A stretch of DNA of 64,000 bases from Streptomyces sp. GESEQ-4 (GCF_017948455.1 NZ_JAFFSU010000031.1:28324-92323), one strand, 5' to 3'; positions 15,262 to 24,809 are shown, counted from the first letter of the stretch. Notes: a model not told the origin generated them from the sequence alone. A program made the numbers and translations.

Positions 15262-17106
15262 CTACCTCAGCTCCTCCGGACACGGCGTCCCCCGCGGCAC
15301 CCCGTAAGGCGCTCCCAGCCGGTAGGTTCCCGCCTTCGGTGCCAGCAGGACCGTCCACTTGTCGCCGTCCGGGTCCTCCTCGGCCTCCATCAGGCAGCCG
15401 TTGACGTTGTCGTACGACTTCGGGGCGCCGTCGGGGCGGTCCTTGGAGGCCTCCGTCTCCTGCGGAGCCTCGAGCTTCTTGCCCTCGGCGTCGACGATGC
15501 TCAGCCACGGCGAGTACGGGATGCGGACGAGGATGCGGCCGGGCACGGTGACCTTCATGGTCAGCTCGGTCTGCTCGGTGCGCTCGACGACGGCGTTGGG
15601 CTCGGCGAGCGGCGTCGGATCGGTGACGCGGAACAGCTGCCAGTTGGCATCGCCCCAGATCTGCTTCAGATACGGCATGCCGCGCTGGACCAGCTCCCGC
15701 TCGCGCTCACCGCCGTCGCCGTCCGCCTTGCCCTTGGGCAGCACGACGAAGTGGACGGCCCAGCGCCTGAGCCACTCGTAGTAGTTCGCGGAGTTGAGCG
15801 TGTCGTCGTAGAAGAGGGGGTTGCGTCCCATGTCGGCCTGGCGGTTCCAGCCGCGGGCCAGGTTGACGTACGGGGCGAGCGCGGAGGCCTCGCGGTGGGA
15901 GCTGGCCGGGACCACCTCGACGCGGCCCTTCTCGGCGCCGACCTCCTGGAGTTCGTTGACGAGCGGCGCCAGCTCGCGGGCCCAGGAGGCGGTCGGGGTC
16001 GTGTTCACGACGTCGTCCACGGACTTGAAGCCGATCCACGCGTTGAAGCCGACGGTGACCACGACGAGCGCGTACCACTTGCGGGTGCGCGGCACGGTGA
16101 ACGGCAGCGCGGCGACCAGCGCCACGCCCGCGAACAGCATCGGCAGCCGGGTGATGTTGGAGCCGATCTGCGAGCTGATCAGCCACACCAGCAGGACCGA
16201 GAGCCCGTACACGGCGGCCGTGATCCGTACGGTCTTCCACTCGCGCGGCACGGCGGCGTAGACGAACACCGAGTACAGCAGCGGCAGCGACGCCGAGCCG
16301 ACGGACATCGGCTGGGTGCCGGAGAAGGGGAACAGCCAGGCGGAGACGGCGACCACGGCCGCGGGCGCGAGCCCCAGCGCCCAGGCGCCCGGCCGGCGCT
16401 TCTGCAGGAAGAGGGCCACGGCCACCAGCCCGACGAACAGTCCCGCGACCGGCGACGCCATCGTGGCGAGCGCCGCCAGCGGGGCCGCGCACAGCGCCTT
16501 CGCCCAGCGCTTGTAGCGCCAGCGGTACGGCCAGCAGAACACCACCGCGACCGCGCCCAGCGCGAACACCGTGCCAAGACCGAAGGTCACCCGCCCCGAA
16601 GCGGCGTTGCACAGAAACGCGAACACCCCCGCGAGCGCGGCCCACAGCGGGTTCTTCACGGACCGGCTGCGCAGCAGGATCAGCGTCAGCAGGCCGGCCG
16701 AGATCGTCCCCGCGATCATCATCGACGTACGGACGCCGAAGACGGACATCAGATACGGCGACACCACGCTGTACGACACCGGGTGCATACCGCCGTACCA
16801 GGCGAGGTTGTACGCGGAGTCCGGGTGCCGGCCGACGAACTCGGCCCAGGCGTCCTGTGCCGCGAGGTCGCCACCGCTGTTCGCGAACGTGAAGAACCAC
16901 ACGATGTGCAGGGCGCCGGAGAGGGCGGCGACGGACAGGACGGGGTGGCGCAGGAACCGTTCACGGAGGGTCAGGACGGCACGCTTGAGCGCCGCCGTCG
17001 CACCATCGTGCTCAGTGTCGGCCTGCGGGGCGGGCACGCGTATTCGCGGGCCTGATCCCGGATCCGGACCGGCGTCGTCTGCGTGTTTCGGCTCCGCAGT
17101 GGCCAC
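15262..17106 (-). CDS. Large integral membrane protein (GT-C-like)
   Basis: The protein has 614 residues. A hydrophilic N-terminal tail of about 50 residues is followed by roughly 10-12 membrane helices to about residue 370, then an extracytoplasmic domain of about 240 residues. The first outside loop contains GDLAAQDAWAEFVGRHP and then WYGGMHP, an arrangement similar to the acidic loop of GT-C glycosyltransferases. That resemblance is my inference. It could add a lipid-linked sugar to a wall polymer. The DD-carboxypeptidase gene lies 207 bp upstream in the same direction. Confidence 0.75.
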   Translation of the reverse strand: MATAEPKHADDAGPDPGSGPRIRVPAPQADTEHDGATAALKRAVLTLRERFLRHPVLSVAALSGALHIVWFFTFANSGGDLAAQDAWAEFVGRHPDSAYNLAWYGGMHPVSYSVVSPYLMSVFGVRTSMMIAGTISAGLLTLILLRSRSVKNPLWAALAGVFAFLCNAASGRVTFGLGTVFALGAVAVVFCWPYRWRYKRWAKALCAAPLAALATMASPVAGLFVGLVAVALFLQKRRPGAWALGLAPAAVVAVSAWLFPFSGTQPMSVGSASLPLLYSVFVYAAVPREWKTVRITAAVYGLSVLLVWLISSQIGSNITRLPMLFAGVALVAALPFTVPRTRKWYALVVVTVGFNAWIGFKSVDDVVNTTPTASWARELAPLVNELQEVGAEKGRVEVVPASSHREASALAPYVNLARGWNRQADMGRNPLFYDDTLNSANYYEWLRRWAVHFVVLPKGKADGDGGERERELVQRGMPYLKQIWGDANWQLFRVTDPTPLAEPNAVVERTEQTELTMKVTVPGRILVRIPYSPWLSIVDAEGKKLEAPQETEASKDRPDGAPKSYDNVNGCLMEAEEDPDGDKWTVLLAPKAGTYRLGAPYGVPRGTPCPEELR

Positions 17107-17313
17107 CTGAAGGCACTCCCCGTGTCCCGTCTTCTGTTCTCTTCAGGACGCGTCCCGTTCCCCGCGCGTTGCCTGCCGCGTCCCTGCGGCTTTTCCGGGC
17201 GCGTCCCGTGAGCGGTGACCTGCCCCGATTCGCGACGCTAACACGTGGCCCGCCGCTCGGCTCCCGGGTGGGTGCCGAGCGGCGGGCGACGGCGGAAAAC
17301 GTCGCGCCCGGGA

Positions 17314-20300
17314 TCAGGCGACGCGCGTGAGCTTGTCCGTGAAGCCCGGTTCGCCGAGGTCGGTCTGCAGCGCCACCGGCACCTCCACGGCGCCGCCCGA
17401 ACCGTCACCGACGGTGAGCGCGCCCACCTTGGTGCCGGCCTTCGCGGTGTGCGGTACCTCGTCGGAGGCGAAGGACACCTTCACCTTCAGGCCGGCCCAG
17501 CCGACCGCGGCGACGTCCTTGGTGACGACGATCGGCGTCTGCCCGCCGAGCTGGTCGTCCACGTACCCGACGACGTCGCCCTTCTTCAGGATCCTCTCCG
17601 ACGTGATCGCGTCCTGGGCGGCGAGCATCGCTGTTTTGCTGACGGCGTTGACCGTGTCGATGATCGGGGCCGTGTGCTGCCCGAGGATGGCACCGACGAC
17701 GGTCACCGTCTCGCCTTCGATCTCCTTGGTGGCGGCGTAGAGCAGGTTGCCGCCGGCGGCCGTGGTGGTGCCGGTCTTGATGCCGATGCCGTCGTTGTAA
17801 GGGACGAGCTTGTTGTAGTTGTTCCACCGCTGGCCCGACGGGTCGTGCCAGTAGGGCAGCTTGGTGATGTCGACGAGCGCCTGGATCTCGACCAGTTCGT
17901 TGCCGAGCTTCACCTGGTCCTCGGCGGTGGAGACGGTGGTCTCCTTGAGCCCGGAGGCGTCGGTGTACGTCGTGTTCTTCATCCCGAGTTCCTTGGCGGC
18001 GTCGTTCATCTTCTCGATGAACGCCTTCTCGGAACCCGCGTCCCAACGGGCCAGCAGGCGGGCGATGTTGTTCGCCGACGGGATCATGATGGCCGACAGC
18101 GCCTGCTTCAGGGTGAGCGTGTCGCCCGCCTTGACGGTGTTGAGCGTCGACTCGCCGGCCTGGTTGTAGCCGCCCTCCTTCTCGGCGAGGGCGTCGACCT
18201 TGATCTTCGGCCCTTCGTCGCCGGGCTTCAGCGGGTGGTCCTTGAGGACGATGTACGCGGTCATGGCCTTGGCGACCGACCCGATGGCGACCGGCTTCTG
18301 CTCGCCGAAGTTCCCCATCGTCCCTATGCCGTTGACGTCCATCCAGCCCTGGCCCTCGCCCGGCCACGGCAGGTCGACCTTGTTGCCCTCGAACGTGTAC
18401 GAGTCGTCGGCGGTGAGCGCGAGTTCCGGCGTCGGCAGCGGACGTACGGCCTGTACGACCGCAAAGACAACCGCCAGCAGCAAAACCAGCGGCGTCCAGA
18501 TCTTGACCCGCCGCGCCGCCGTACGCAGCGGCGTCTGCGGAGGCGGCGGCGTGTTCGTCAGCTCCGCCAGCAGATCCAGCGGCGGCTTCGGCGGCAACGG
18601 CTGCTGCGTCGTCCGCTCCGGCCCGACCTGCGGCACGGGCGAGGTGGCATCCGGCGTGGCGGGCTTCGGCTCGTCCAGCGGCTTGAGCGCGACGAACCGA
18701 CTCGTCCGCTCGACGTCGGCCACGGGCTTGCGGGACTGCGCCTCGTCGGGCTTGTCGGCGTCCGTGGGCTCCGGCTTGGCCGCCCCGCCAAACTTCAGCA
18801 TGGTGGTCGGCTGATCGACAGCGGGCGCGGTGGGCCGCACAGCCTTGAAGACAGCGGTGGGCTGGTCTACGGGGCGCTTGTCGGCCTTGGGAGCGTCCTC
18901 GGCGTCGACGCCACCATCACCGGCGTCGGCACCCGGCTCAACGTCGGCGTCGGGCTCGGAGTCGGCCTCACCGTCGGCGTCACCCTCAGGCTCGGCGTCA
19001 GCCTTCGGCTCGGAGCCGGAGTCAGCCACAGCCGCATCGTCGGCAGCGCCCTCAGGCTCGGCGTCAGCCTCGGAACCGACACCGACACCGACCGCACTGC
19101 CGGCCTCGGCCGCCGCGTCAACGTCGGCATCCGCCTCATCCGCAGAGCCGGCACGCGTCTCACCCTCGACGTCGCCCTCAGACTCGGAATCGGCCTCGGC
19201 CTCCGGCGCGGCGTCAGCCTTCGGCCCGGACTCAGCCTCGGAGTCAGCCGCGACCTCACTGCCGGCCTTGCCCTCCGCGTCAGCCTCAGCACCACCCTCG
19301 GAACCGGCACCCGTCTCGGCCTCGACGTCGCCCTCCGGCTCAGCGTCAGCCTCGGGTTCTCCCCCGGCTCCACTGCCGGCCTCAGTCTCCGCATCCGCAT
19401 CGCCCTCGGACTCGGACTCGGCCTCCGGCTCGGCGTCAGCCTCCGCATCGGCCCTGGCCGTCGCGTCAGCCTCAGCATCACCGTCGGCGTCCGCGTCGCC
19501 CTCAAGTTCGGCGCCAGCCCCGGAAGCGACCTTGCTCTCCCCGCCGGCCTCGGTTCCGGCGTCAGCCGCCCCAGCGTCACCGGCGGTGTCCACGTCACCA
19601 GAGGAGCCGACGCCAGTCTCGGCGTCGGCGTCCGGCTCAGCATCGACGGCACCCTCTGACTCGACGTCGGCCTCCGGCTCCACGTCGGCCCCGGCAGCCA
19701 CCTCAGCCCCACCAGCAGCCTCGTCACCGCCCTCCGCGACCTCATCGGCGCCCTCGGACGTCGCCACGTCTCTGTCGGCGTCCTCGGCGGCTTCAGACGT
19801 CGCCGCGTCTCCGTCGGCGCCCTCGGACGTCACCGCGCCTTCGGTCTCACCCTCGTCGCCCTCGGCTTCCGCGTCCCCTGCCGACGGCTCCTCGTCCGCC
19901 GTGGCCACCCAGGCAGCCACAGCCGCCCGCAGCCGGTCGTCACCCCCGGCGCTCACCTCGCCACCACCGACGTCCGCAGCGCTCGCCTCGCCACCACCGG
20001 CGTCCGCAGCGCGAGCCTCGTCCCCGTCCGCGGCATTCTCCGCGTCCCCGCCCGAAGAGTCCTCCGGCACGGCGGAATCCGCAGCACCGTCGCCCTCGGC
20101 CTCACCGGCCTCACCGGCGGCGCCGTCCGCGTCCCGGACATCCTTCGGGAGGTCTCGTACGGAGAAGATCTTCGTCGCCGTATCCACCCCACCACGCGCC
20201 TCGGACGTCGAGGACGAGGACGACCCCGCGTCCCGCGCCACCGCGAGGCGCGGATCCGCGGCCTCGCTCCTGGCTTCGGGAACCGGACCCGCGCTCCCCG

Positions 20301-20358
20301 ACGTCGGTTCTGCCGACGACTCGCGCTTCTTCGACCTGTCGGGGGACTCGCCCGCCAC
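17314..20358 (-). CDS. D-alanyl-D-alanine carboxypeptidase with a long acidic cytoplasmic region
   Basis: The protein has 1,014 residues from GTG 20358, which has GGAGGAGG 5 nt upstream; ATG 20373 lacks such a site. I recall MAGESPDRSK as the usual start of Streptomyces homologues. Residues about 60-500 are nearly only E, D, A, G, S, P and V. A single membrane helix (IWTPLVLLLAVVFAVVQAV) lies near 620-640. The extracellular penicillin-binding domain then has SVAK near 693, SAN near 761 and KTG near 859. The enzyme trims the terminal D-Ala of peptidoglycan stem peptides. The acidic tail would be cytoplasmic and is far longer than in S11 peptidases generally. Confidence 0.88.
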   Translation of the reverse strand: MAGESPDRSKKRESSAEPTSGSAGPVPEARSEAADPRLAVARDAGSSSSSTSEARGGVDTATKIFSVRDLPKDVRDADGAAGEAGEAEGDGAADSAVPEDSSGGDAENAADGDEARAADAGGGEASAADVGGGEVSAGGDDRLRAAVAAWVATADEEPSAGDAEAEGDEGETEGAVTSEGADGDAATSEAAEDADRDVATSEGADEVAEGGDEAAGGAEVAAGADVEPEADVESEGAVDAEPDADAETGVGSSGDVDTAGDAGAADAGTEAGGESKVASGAGAELEGDADADGDAEADATARADAEADAEPEAESESEGDADAETEAGSGAGGEPEADAEPEGDVEAETGAGSEGGAEADAEGKAGSEVAADSEAESGPKADAAPEAEADSESEGDVEGETRAGSADEADADVDAAAEAGSAVGVGVGSEADAEPEGAADDAAVADSGSEPKADAEPEGDADGEADSEPDADVEPGADAGDGGVDAEDAPKADKRPVDQPTAVFKAVRPTAPAVDQPTTMLKFGGAAKPEPTDADKPDEAQSRKPVADVERTSRFVALKPLDEPKPATPDATSPVPQVGPERTTQQPLPPKPPLDLLAELTNTPPPPQTPLRTAARRVKIWTPLVLLLAVVFAVVQAVRPLPTPELALTADDSYTFEGNKVDLPWPGEGQGWMDVNGIGTMGNFGEQKPVAIGSVAKAMTAYIVLKDHPLKPGDEGPKIKVDALAEKEGGYNQAGESTLNTVKAGDTLTLKQALSAIMIPSANNIARLLARWDAGSEKAFIEKMNDAAKELGMKNTTYTDASGLKETTVSTAEDQVKLGNELVEIQALVDITKLPYWHDPSGQRWNNYNKLVPYNDGIGIKTGTTTAAGGNLLYAATKEIEGETVTVVGAILGQHTAPIIDTVNAVSKTAMLAAQDAITSERILKKGDVVGYVDDQLGGQTPIVVTKDVAAVGWAGLKVKVSFASDEVPHTAKAGTKVGALTVGDGSGGAVEVPVALQTDLGEPGFTDKLTRVA
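18870..19760. repeat. Low-complexity coding region (Glu/Asp/Ala triplets)
   Basis: Degenerate near-trinucleotide and short-unit repetition encodes the acidic tail of the carboxypeptidase on the minus strand. It opens a long spurious frame on the plus strand. It is prone to length change and assembly error. Confidence 0.8.
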
Positions 20359-20598
20359 CGATGCCTCCTCCATGCGCCGCACGGAGCCTTCCGTGCGCGT
20401 ACCGAACCGTGAATCGCCGCCCGGACACAGCATCCCTACCCCTGTCCGAACCATGTACCAGTGTCCTGTGTGCGGGCTTAACCCCTGCGGTAGACGAGAA
20501 CGACATACCTGCCGGTTCCACTACATTCCGGTCACGCGCTCTCGACAGACCAATGTGAGAGGGGTCACCCTGTCATTCATCCACGCGGGGAGGCATGG

Positions 20599-21357
20599 AT
20601 GGGCAGGAGCCGCAGAACACTTCCGGAGGAGCTTCTGCTGCTGGCGTTGGACCCGACCACGGGTACCACCGCACAGCCGCAGTCGCTCGACCTTGGTCTG
20701 GCCGGAGCACAGCTAGTGGAGCTGGCGCTGGCCGGACGGATAGCCCCTGACGGGGATCGTATCGCCGTGGTGTCCCCACGGCCGACTGGAGATCCGACTC
20801 TGGACTGCGCGTTGGAGTTGCTGCGAAGGCGCGGCGCCCCGGTGCGGGCGGTCCACTGGATTGGCGGGCCCCGACTGGGGCTGCGCCAGACCTATCTCTC
20901 GCATCTGGAGCGGTGCGGCATGGTGCATGCCGTGGCGGGCCAGATGTGCGGGGTATTGCCGACGACTCGCTACCAGGCGAGTCAGACCGAGATCAGCCGG
21001 GAGATCAGGGCCCGGCTGGACTCCGCGATCCGCACCGGCGTCCCGCCGGACCCGCGGACCGCGGCGCTCGCCGCACTGGCGCACGCGGTCGGCCTCGGCA
21101 AGCACCTGTATCCGGGTAATGAGGGACGCTCGTCCCGCTCCCGGCTACGGGATCTGATCAGGCACGACCCCATGGGCGGCCTCGTGGCGCACGCCGTGAT
21201 GGACGTCCAGAACGGCGTGGCGGCCCAGCCGCGCCGCAGCCCGGCATCATCGGCCGGCCGCCAGGCCGCCCCCGGTGGCAGGGCCGCACCGGAACCCGCC
21301 CGCGGTGTTCCGATGCAACCGCGTCGCGGTTCCATGACGCGTGTCGTGGCGCACTGA
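20599..21357 (+). CDS. GOLPH3/VPS74 (GPP34) family protein
   Basis: The protein has 252 residues, starting after GGGGAGG. Hallmarks are the N-terminal LPEELLLLALDP, GLAGAQLVELALAGRIAPDGDRI, and the helical C-terminal part RTAALAALAHAVGLGKHLYP. The last 60 residues are a disordered Ala/Pro/Arg tail. The eukaryotic family binds phosphatidylinositol-4-phosphate; the role in Streptomyces is unclear, though members are numerous. Peripheral membrane binding is possible. Confidence 0.85.
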   Translation: MGRSRRTLPEELLLLALDPTTGTTAQPQSLDLGLAGAQLVELALAGRIAPDGDRIAVVSPRPTGDPTLDCALELLRRRGAPVRAVHWIGGPRLGLRQTYLSHLERCGMVHAVAGQMCGVLPTTRYQASQTEISREIRARLDSAIRTGVPPDPRTAALAALAHAVGLGKHLYPGNEGRSSRSRLRDLIRHDPMGGLVAHAVMDVQNGVAAQPRRSPASSAGRQAAPGGRAAPEPARGVPMQPRRGSMTRVVAH

Positions 21358-21713
21358 GCCGCAGTCCCACGGCACGAGCAGCACGACCCGAACCGCCGCA
21401 ACAACAGCACGACCGCACCACCGCACCACGCACATCAGCGCCGCACCGCATCCCCCGGACCCGGTACGGGAGCCGCTGGACCGCGCGGGGCAATGAGGCC
21501 GTACGTCCGGACGACGACGCGGCCTCACCGCCCCGCGCGGCCGTGCGTCGCGGCGCCTGCATGCCGCGCCACCCGGCGCCACCGCGTCCGAACTGGCGCG
21601 TACCCGCCGTATATCCACCGTTTCCCAGCGGTAAGAAGCACCTTGGTGGCAGTCTGCTCAGCAGCAGATACGCAAAGTGGCAATCAAGGCACGCAGCCGG
21701 AGGTGCACGTCCC
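21358..21713. other. Intergenic region, no supported gene
   Basis: The first half is CAC/ACC-rich low-complexity sequence. The second half, from about 21600, is markedly less GC-rich (for example ATATCCACCGTTTCC, AGATACGCAAAGTGGCAATC) and probably holds the promoter of the XRE gene at 21714, whose SD GGAGG is at about 21699-21703. No open frame here looks like a protein. Confidence 0.6.
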
Positions 21714-22571
21714 GTGGCGTCCAATGTCAATCCCACCGTCAGGCGGCGCCGGCTGGGCCAGGAGCTGCGCAGGCTCCGCGAGCTCAAGGGCATGACGGCC
21801 GAGGAAGTGGCGGAAAGACTGCTGGTGTCGCAGTCGAAGATCAGCCGGCTGGAGAACGGCCGGCGCAGTATCAGCCAGCGTGACGTCCGCGATCTGTGCG
21901 GGGTCTACGAGGTGGAGGACCACCGGATCGTCGACTCGCTGATGCAAATGGCCAAGGACTCCCGCCAGCAGGGCTGGTGGCATTCGTTCGGCGACATCCC
22001 GTACAGCGTCTACATCGGTCTGGAGACGGACGCGGCGAGCCTTCGGGTGTACGACCCGCAGGTCGTCCCCGGTCTGCTGCAGACCCGGACCTACGCGGAG
22101 GCGCTGATCGCGGGCGCGCTGCCGGAGACCGCGGCCGCCGAGGTCGAGAAGCGCGTCCAGGTGCGCCTGCGCCGGCAGGAACGAATCACCGCCCCGGACA
22201 ACCCGCTGCGCCTGTGGTCCGTCCTGGACGAGGCGGCCCTGCGCCGGGTGGTCGGCAACCGCACCCTGATGCGCGAGCAGTTGGAGTACCTGGTCGAGCA
22301 GTCACAGCTCCCGCACGTCACCGTGCAGGTGATCCCCTTCGACATGGGCGCCCATCCCGGCCTGAACGGGCAGTACGCGATCCTGGAGTTCCCGGACGCG
22401 GCCGATTCCAGCGTCGTCTACATCGAGGGCGTCACCAGCGATCTGTACCTGGAGAAGGCGAACGACGTCCAGAAGTACGCGGTGATGTACGAGCATTTGC
22501 GGGCGCAGGCGCTGAATGTGGATCAGTCCCGGCAGTTCATCGCGGACATCGCGAAGGACTACGCCCGCTAG
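21714..22571 (+). CDS. XRE-family regulator with DUF5753 domain
   Basis: The protein has 285 residues. Start GTG is chosen because GGAGG lies about 10 nt upstream and the helix-turn-helix begins just after: RLGQELRRLRELKGMTAEEVAERL, then SQSKISRLENGRRSISQRDV. Residues about 100-280 are the DUF5753 region (VPGLLQTRTYAEALI, RRQERIT, LHVTVQVIPF-like text). Such proteins pair with a downstream DUF397 protein, as in the WhiJ-like and BldB/AbaA-type clusters of Streptomyces development; the pair is present here. The ligand is unknown. Confidence 0.9.
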   Translation: MASNVNPTVRRRRLGQELRRLRELKGMTAEEVAERLLVSQSKISRLENGRRSISQRDVRDLCGVYEVEDHRIVDSLMQMAKDSRQQGWWHSFGDIPYSVYIGLETDAASLRVYDPQVVPGLLQTRTYAEALIAGALPETAAAEVEKRVQVRLRRQERITAPDNPLRLWSVLDEAALRRVVGNRTLMREQLEYLVEQSQLPHVTVQVIPFDMGAHPGLNGQYAILEFPDAADSSVVYIEGVTSDLYLEKANDVQKYAVMYEHLRAQALNVDQSRQFIADIAKDYAR

Positions 22572-22790
22572 CGGCGAGGAGGGCCAAGGGCCTGAATCCC
22601 GCCCCCTGGGCAGAAAGAAGCGCACAGTACACCTTCGCCCGGCCGGGATGGAAGATCCAATGGAATATGCCATCCGGTCGAGTGAATGGTCGCTTCATCA
22701 GCCGATGTTGGCGAGTAGCGTCGATCACGCCATCGGCCAACACCGTTGGCGCAATCTCAGCAACTCATCAACTGGCAATGCGGAGCGAAC

Positions 22791-23000
22791 ATGGCAATTC
22801 GTCAGGGCGCCACGGACACGTGGACCAAGTCCTCGTACTCCACGGGAAACGGCGCGTGCATCGAGATCAAGTCACCGGTTCTCGCGGCCATGGCCGTCCG
22901 GGACTCCAAGGTCCCCGAAGGACCCACGCTGGCCTTCCCGGCCGACGCGTGGAACGCCTTCGTGGCTCAGGCCGGCCGGGGAGCTTTCGACCTCGGCTGA
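22791..23000 (+). CDS. DUF397 small protein
   Basis: The protein has 69 residues. It is a classic DUF397: WTKSSYSTGNGACIEI, AVRDSKVPEGPTLAFPADAWNAFV. The start ATG follows GGAG with a 5-nt gap. It lies 219 bp after the XRE/DUF5753 gene, its usual partner. Small size and conserved surface suggest it binds the regulator and modulates DNA binding. The gap between the two genes is AT-richer than average and may carry a separate promoter. Confidence 0.88.
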   Translation: MAIRQGATDTWTKSSYSTGNGACIEIKSPVLAAMAVRDSKVPEGPTLAFPADAWNAFVAQAGRGAFDLG

Positions 23001-23040
23001 TGCCGCACCGTCTCCCACAACTCCATAAGCACCACAGGAA

Positions 23041-23081
23041 GAGCCCTCTCGACTAGCCCGCCGTCCTTGCCGAGGGGGCTC
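23041..23081. terminator. Hairpin between convergent genes
   Basis: GAGCCCTCTCG pairs with CGAGGGGGCTC (11 bp, one G-T pair) around a 19-nt loop, between the DUF397 gene and the leftward gene ending at 23109. Confidence 0.55.
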
Positions 23082-23108
23082 GGCTTATGGTCCCGCGCCT
23101 CCTCCTCG

Positions 23109-23948
23109 CTACCTCAGCCGGTCCACGTACATGTCCGTCCCCGGCACGGTCGGCACGAACGGCGCCACCAGCTCCACCCTCCCCAGTCCCGCCTCCCCGA
23201 CCGCCGCGTCCAGCCCGGTGAAGTACTCCTCCCAGCACTCCCGCGGGTCCGCCTGAAGGAACCACAGCAGGGTCAGCCGCGTGTCGACGCCCTCGACCTG
23301 CTTCACGTACGACATGCGATCCCCCGGCAGCGGGGTCGGCCGGAAGACGGTGACCATCGCCGCCGGGGAGCCCGCGAGCCGCTTCGGCAGATGGCGTGAA
23401 CGCAGCCATTCCAGCAACTCGGCCCGCTGCCCGGCCGATTCGGCGTCGACGACCTCCACGACCAGTCCGGCGTAGGGGTGGTCGAGGGCGTGATAGTCCC
23501 GCGGTCCGGCCGCGCCGTCCCGGTAGACCGTCGCCTCGTGGTCCTGGAACGCCGTGAAGACGTGCGTACGGTCCTGGTAGACGCGGCCGTCGCGGTTGAG
23601 GCGCTTGTTGATGCCGACGGTCCACTTCATGTGGTCGTCGTAGCGGCCGTCGGTGATCCAGTACGTCGAGATGTAGCAGCCGGCGGTCACCGGCTGGGCG
23701 ATCGCCGACTTCTCGGGGTAGCGGAGGAGTTGGAGGTCGCGGGTGGCCACCCAGCGGCGCCCGGCGTACATCCAGGGCATGGCCATCGCGCCGGCGTAGT
23801 AGTGATCGTCCTCGTACCAGCGGTTGTAGGCGTACTCGTGGCCCGGATGTGGTTCGACCATGGTGATCAGGGCGTGGCCCGGATGGACCCCGTACGGGCC
23901 TACGGCGGCCAGCTCGGCGTAGGTGTCGCTGCGGGTGTCGTCGCTCAT
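23109..23948 (-). CDS. EthD/dimeric alpha-beta-barrel-like protein of unknown function
   Basis: The protein has 279 residues, no signal peptide. The N-terminal half has HPGHEYAYNRWYEDDHYYAGAM, like the NxWYxxxH pattern of EthD and related ferredoxin-like barrels. The second half repeats a weaker barrel-like pattern (WFLQADPRECWEEYF). It may be a two-barrel lyase or isomerase-type partner of an oxidoreductase; no catalytic proof is visible. It diverges from an SDR gene across the TetR-type operator at 23979-23995, placing it in the putative catabolic regulon of the right end. Confidence 0.65.
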   Translation of the reverse strand: MSDDTRSDTYAELAAVGPYGVHPGHALITMVEPHPGHEYAYNRWYEDDHYYAGAMAMPWMYAGRRWVATRDLQLLRYPEKSAIAQPVTAGCYISTYWITDGRYDDHMKWTVGINKRLNRDGRVYQDRTHVFTAFQDHEATVYRDGAAGPRDYHALDHPYAGLVVEVVDAESAGQRAELLEWLRSRHLPKRLAGSPAAMVTVFRPTPLPGDRMSYVKQVEGVDTRLTLLWFLQADPRECWEEYFTGLDAAVGEAGLGRVELVAPFVPTVPGTDMYVDRLR

Positions 23949-23978
23949 GCGGTTCCCCTTTCCTGCGGTCGCCCATAC

Positions 23979-23995
23979 TCTGACGCTCCGTCAGA
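23979..23995. promoter_or_regulatory. TetR-type operator, site 1 of the putative regulon
   Basis: TCTGACG-CTC-CGTCAGA, perfect 7-bp arms, 31 bp and 28 bp from the two divergent starts. It shares the core CTGACG-N3-CGTCAG with sites at 47.9, 49.7, 56.3 and 63.4 kb. Confidence 0.75.
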
Positions 23996-24023
23996 TAGAG
24001 CGGAAGAGGCGGGAGGCATCGGG

Positions 24024-24809
24024 ATGTCACTGCTCGCGGGCAAGACGGTCGTCGTGTCGGGAGTCGGGGCCGGGCTCGGGCATCAGGTCGCGGCGGCTGT
24101 CGTACGGGACGGGGGCAATGCCGTGCTGGGGGCGCGGACGGAGGCGAATCTGGCCAAGAGCGCCGCCGAGATCGATCCGGACGGGGCGCACACGGCGTAC
24201 CGGGCGACGGACATCACCGACGAGACGCAGTGCGAGGCCCTCGCCGGGCTGGCGCGGGAGCGGTTCGGGGGGATCGACGCGGTCGTCCATGTGGCCGCGT
24301 GGGACGGCTACTTCGGCGGTCTGGAGGATGCCGACTTCGTGACGTGGCAGTCGGTGATCGACGTGAATCTGCTGGGGTCGCTGCGGATGACGCGGGCCTG
24401 TCTGCCCCCGCTGAAGGAACGCGGGGGCTCGGTGGTGTTCATCGGGACGCAGTCGGCGGTGGCGGCGCCCTCGGAGGTGCGGCAGGCGGCGTACGCGGCG
24501 TCCAAGGGGGCGCTGACCAGCGCGATGTACTCGCTGGCGCGGGAGCTGGGGCCGTATCGGATCCGGGTGAACACCGTGCTGCCGGGGTGGATGTGGGGGC
24601 CGCCGGTGCGGGCGTTCGTGCAGTTCGCCGCGCAGACGGAGGCGGTGCCGGAGGGGGACGTACTCAAGCGGCTGTCGGATCGGATGGCGCTGCCGGAGCT
24701 GGCCACGGACGGGGACGTGGCCGACGCGGCGGTTTTCCTGTCGTCGGACCGGGCGCGGGCCATCACGGGGCAGTCGTTGCTGGTCAACGCGGGGGAGCTG
24801 ATGCGCTGA
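24024..24809 (+). CDS. Short-chain dehydrogenase/reductase
   Basis: The protein has 261 residues after GGGAGG. Classical SDR features: nucleotide-binding GVGAGLG near 15-21 (a variant of TGxxxGxG), a substrate-site Ser near 143 in FIGTQSA, the YxxxK pair in AAYAASKGAL near 158, and a C-terminal ITGQSLLVNAGEL. It oxidises or reduces a hydroxyl or keto group with NAD(P). It is driven from the operator at 23979-23995 divergent to the EthD-like gene. Substrate unknown; steroid-like or alicyclic is inferred from regulon partners. Confidence 0.85.
   Translation: MSLLAGKTVVVSGVGAGLGHQVAAAVVRDGGNAVLGARTEANLAKSAAEIDPDGAHTAYRATDITDETQCEALAGLARERFGGIDAVVHVAAWDGYFGGLEDADFVTWQSVIDVNLLGSLRMTRACLPPLKERGGSVVFIGTQSAVAAPSEVRQAAYAASKGALTSAMYSLARELGPYRIRVNTVLPGWMWGPPVRAFVQFAAQTEAVPEGDVLKRLSDRMALPELATDGDVADAAVFLSSDRARAITGQSLLVNAGELMR

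Noticed and set aside
18830..20716. Long open frame on the plus strand, rich in Ser, Ala and Pro
   Set aside because: It is the antisense shadow of the acidic repeat of the DD-carboxypeptidase; GC-rich third positions keep it open. It has no domain text and no convincing start.
21358..21713. Small minus-strand frames in the CAC/ACC-rich gap
   Set aside because: Low-complexity composition, no ribosome site, no motif.
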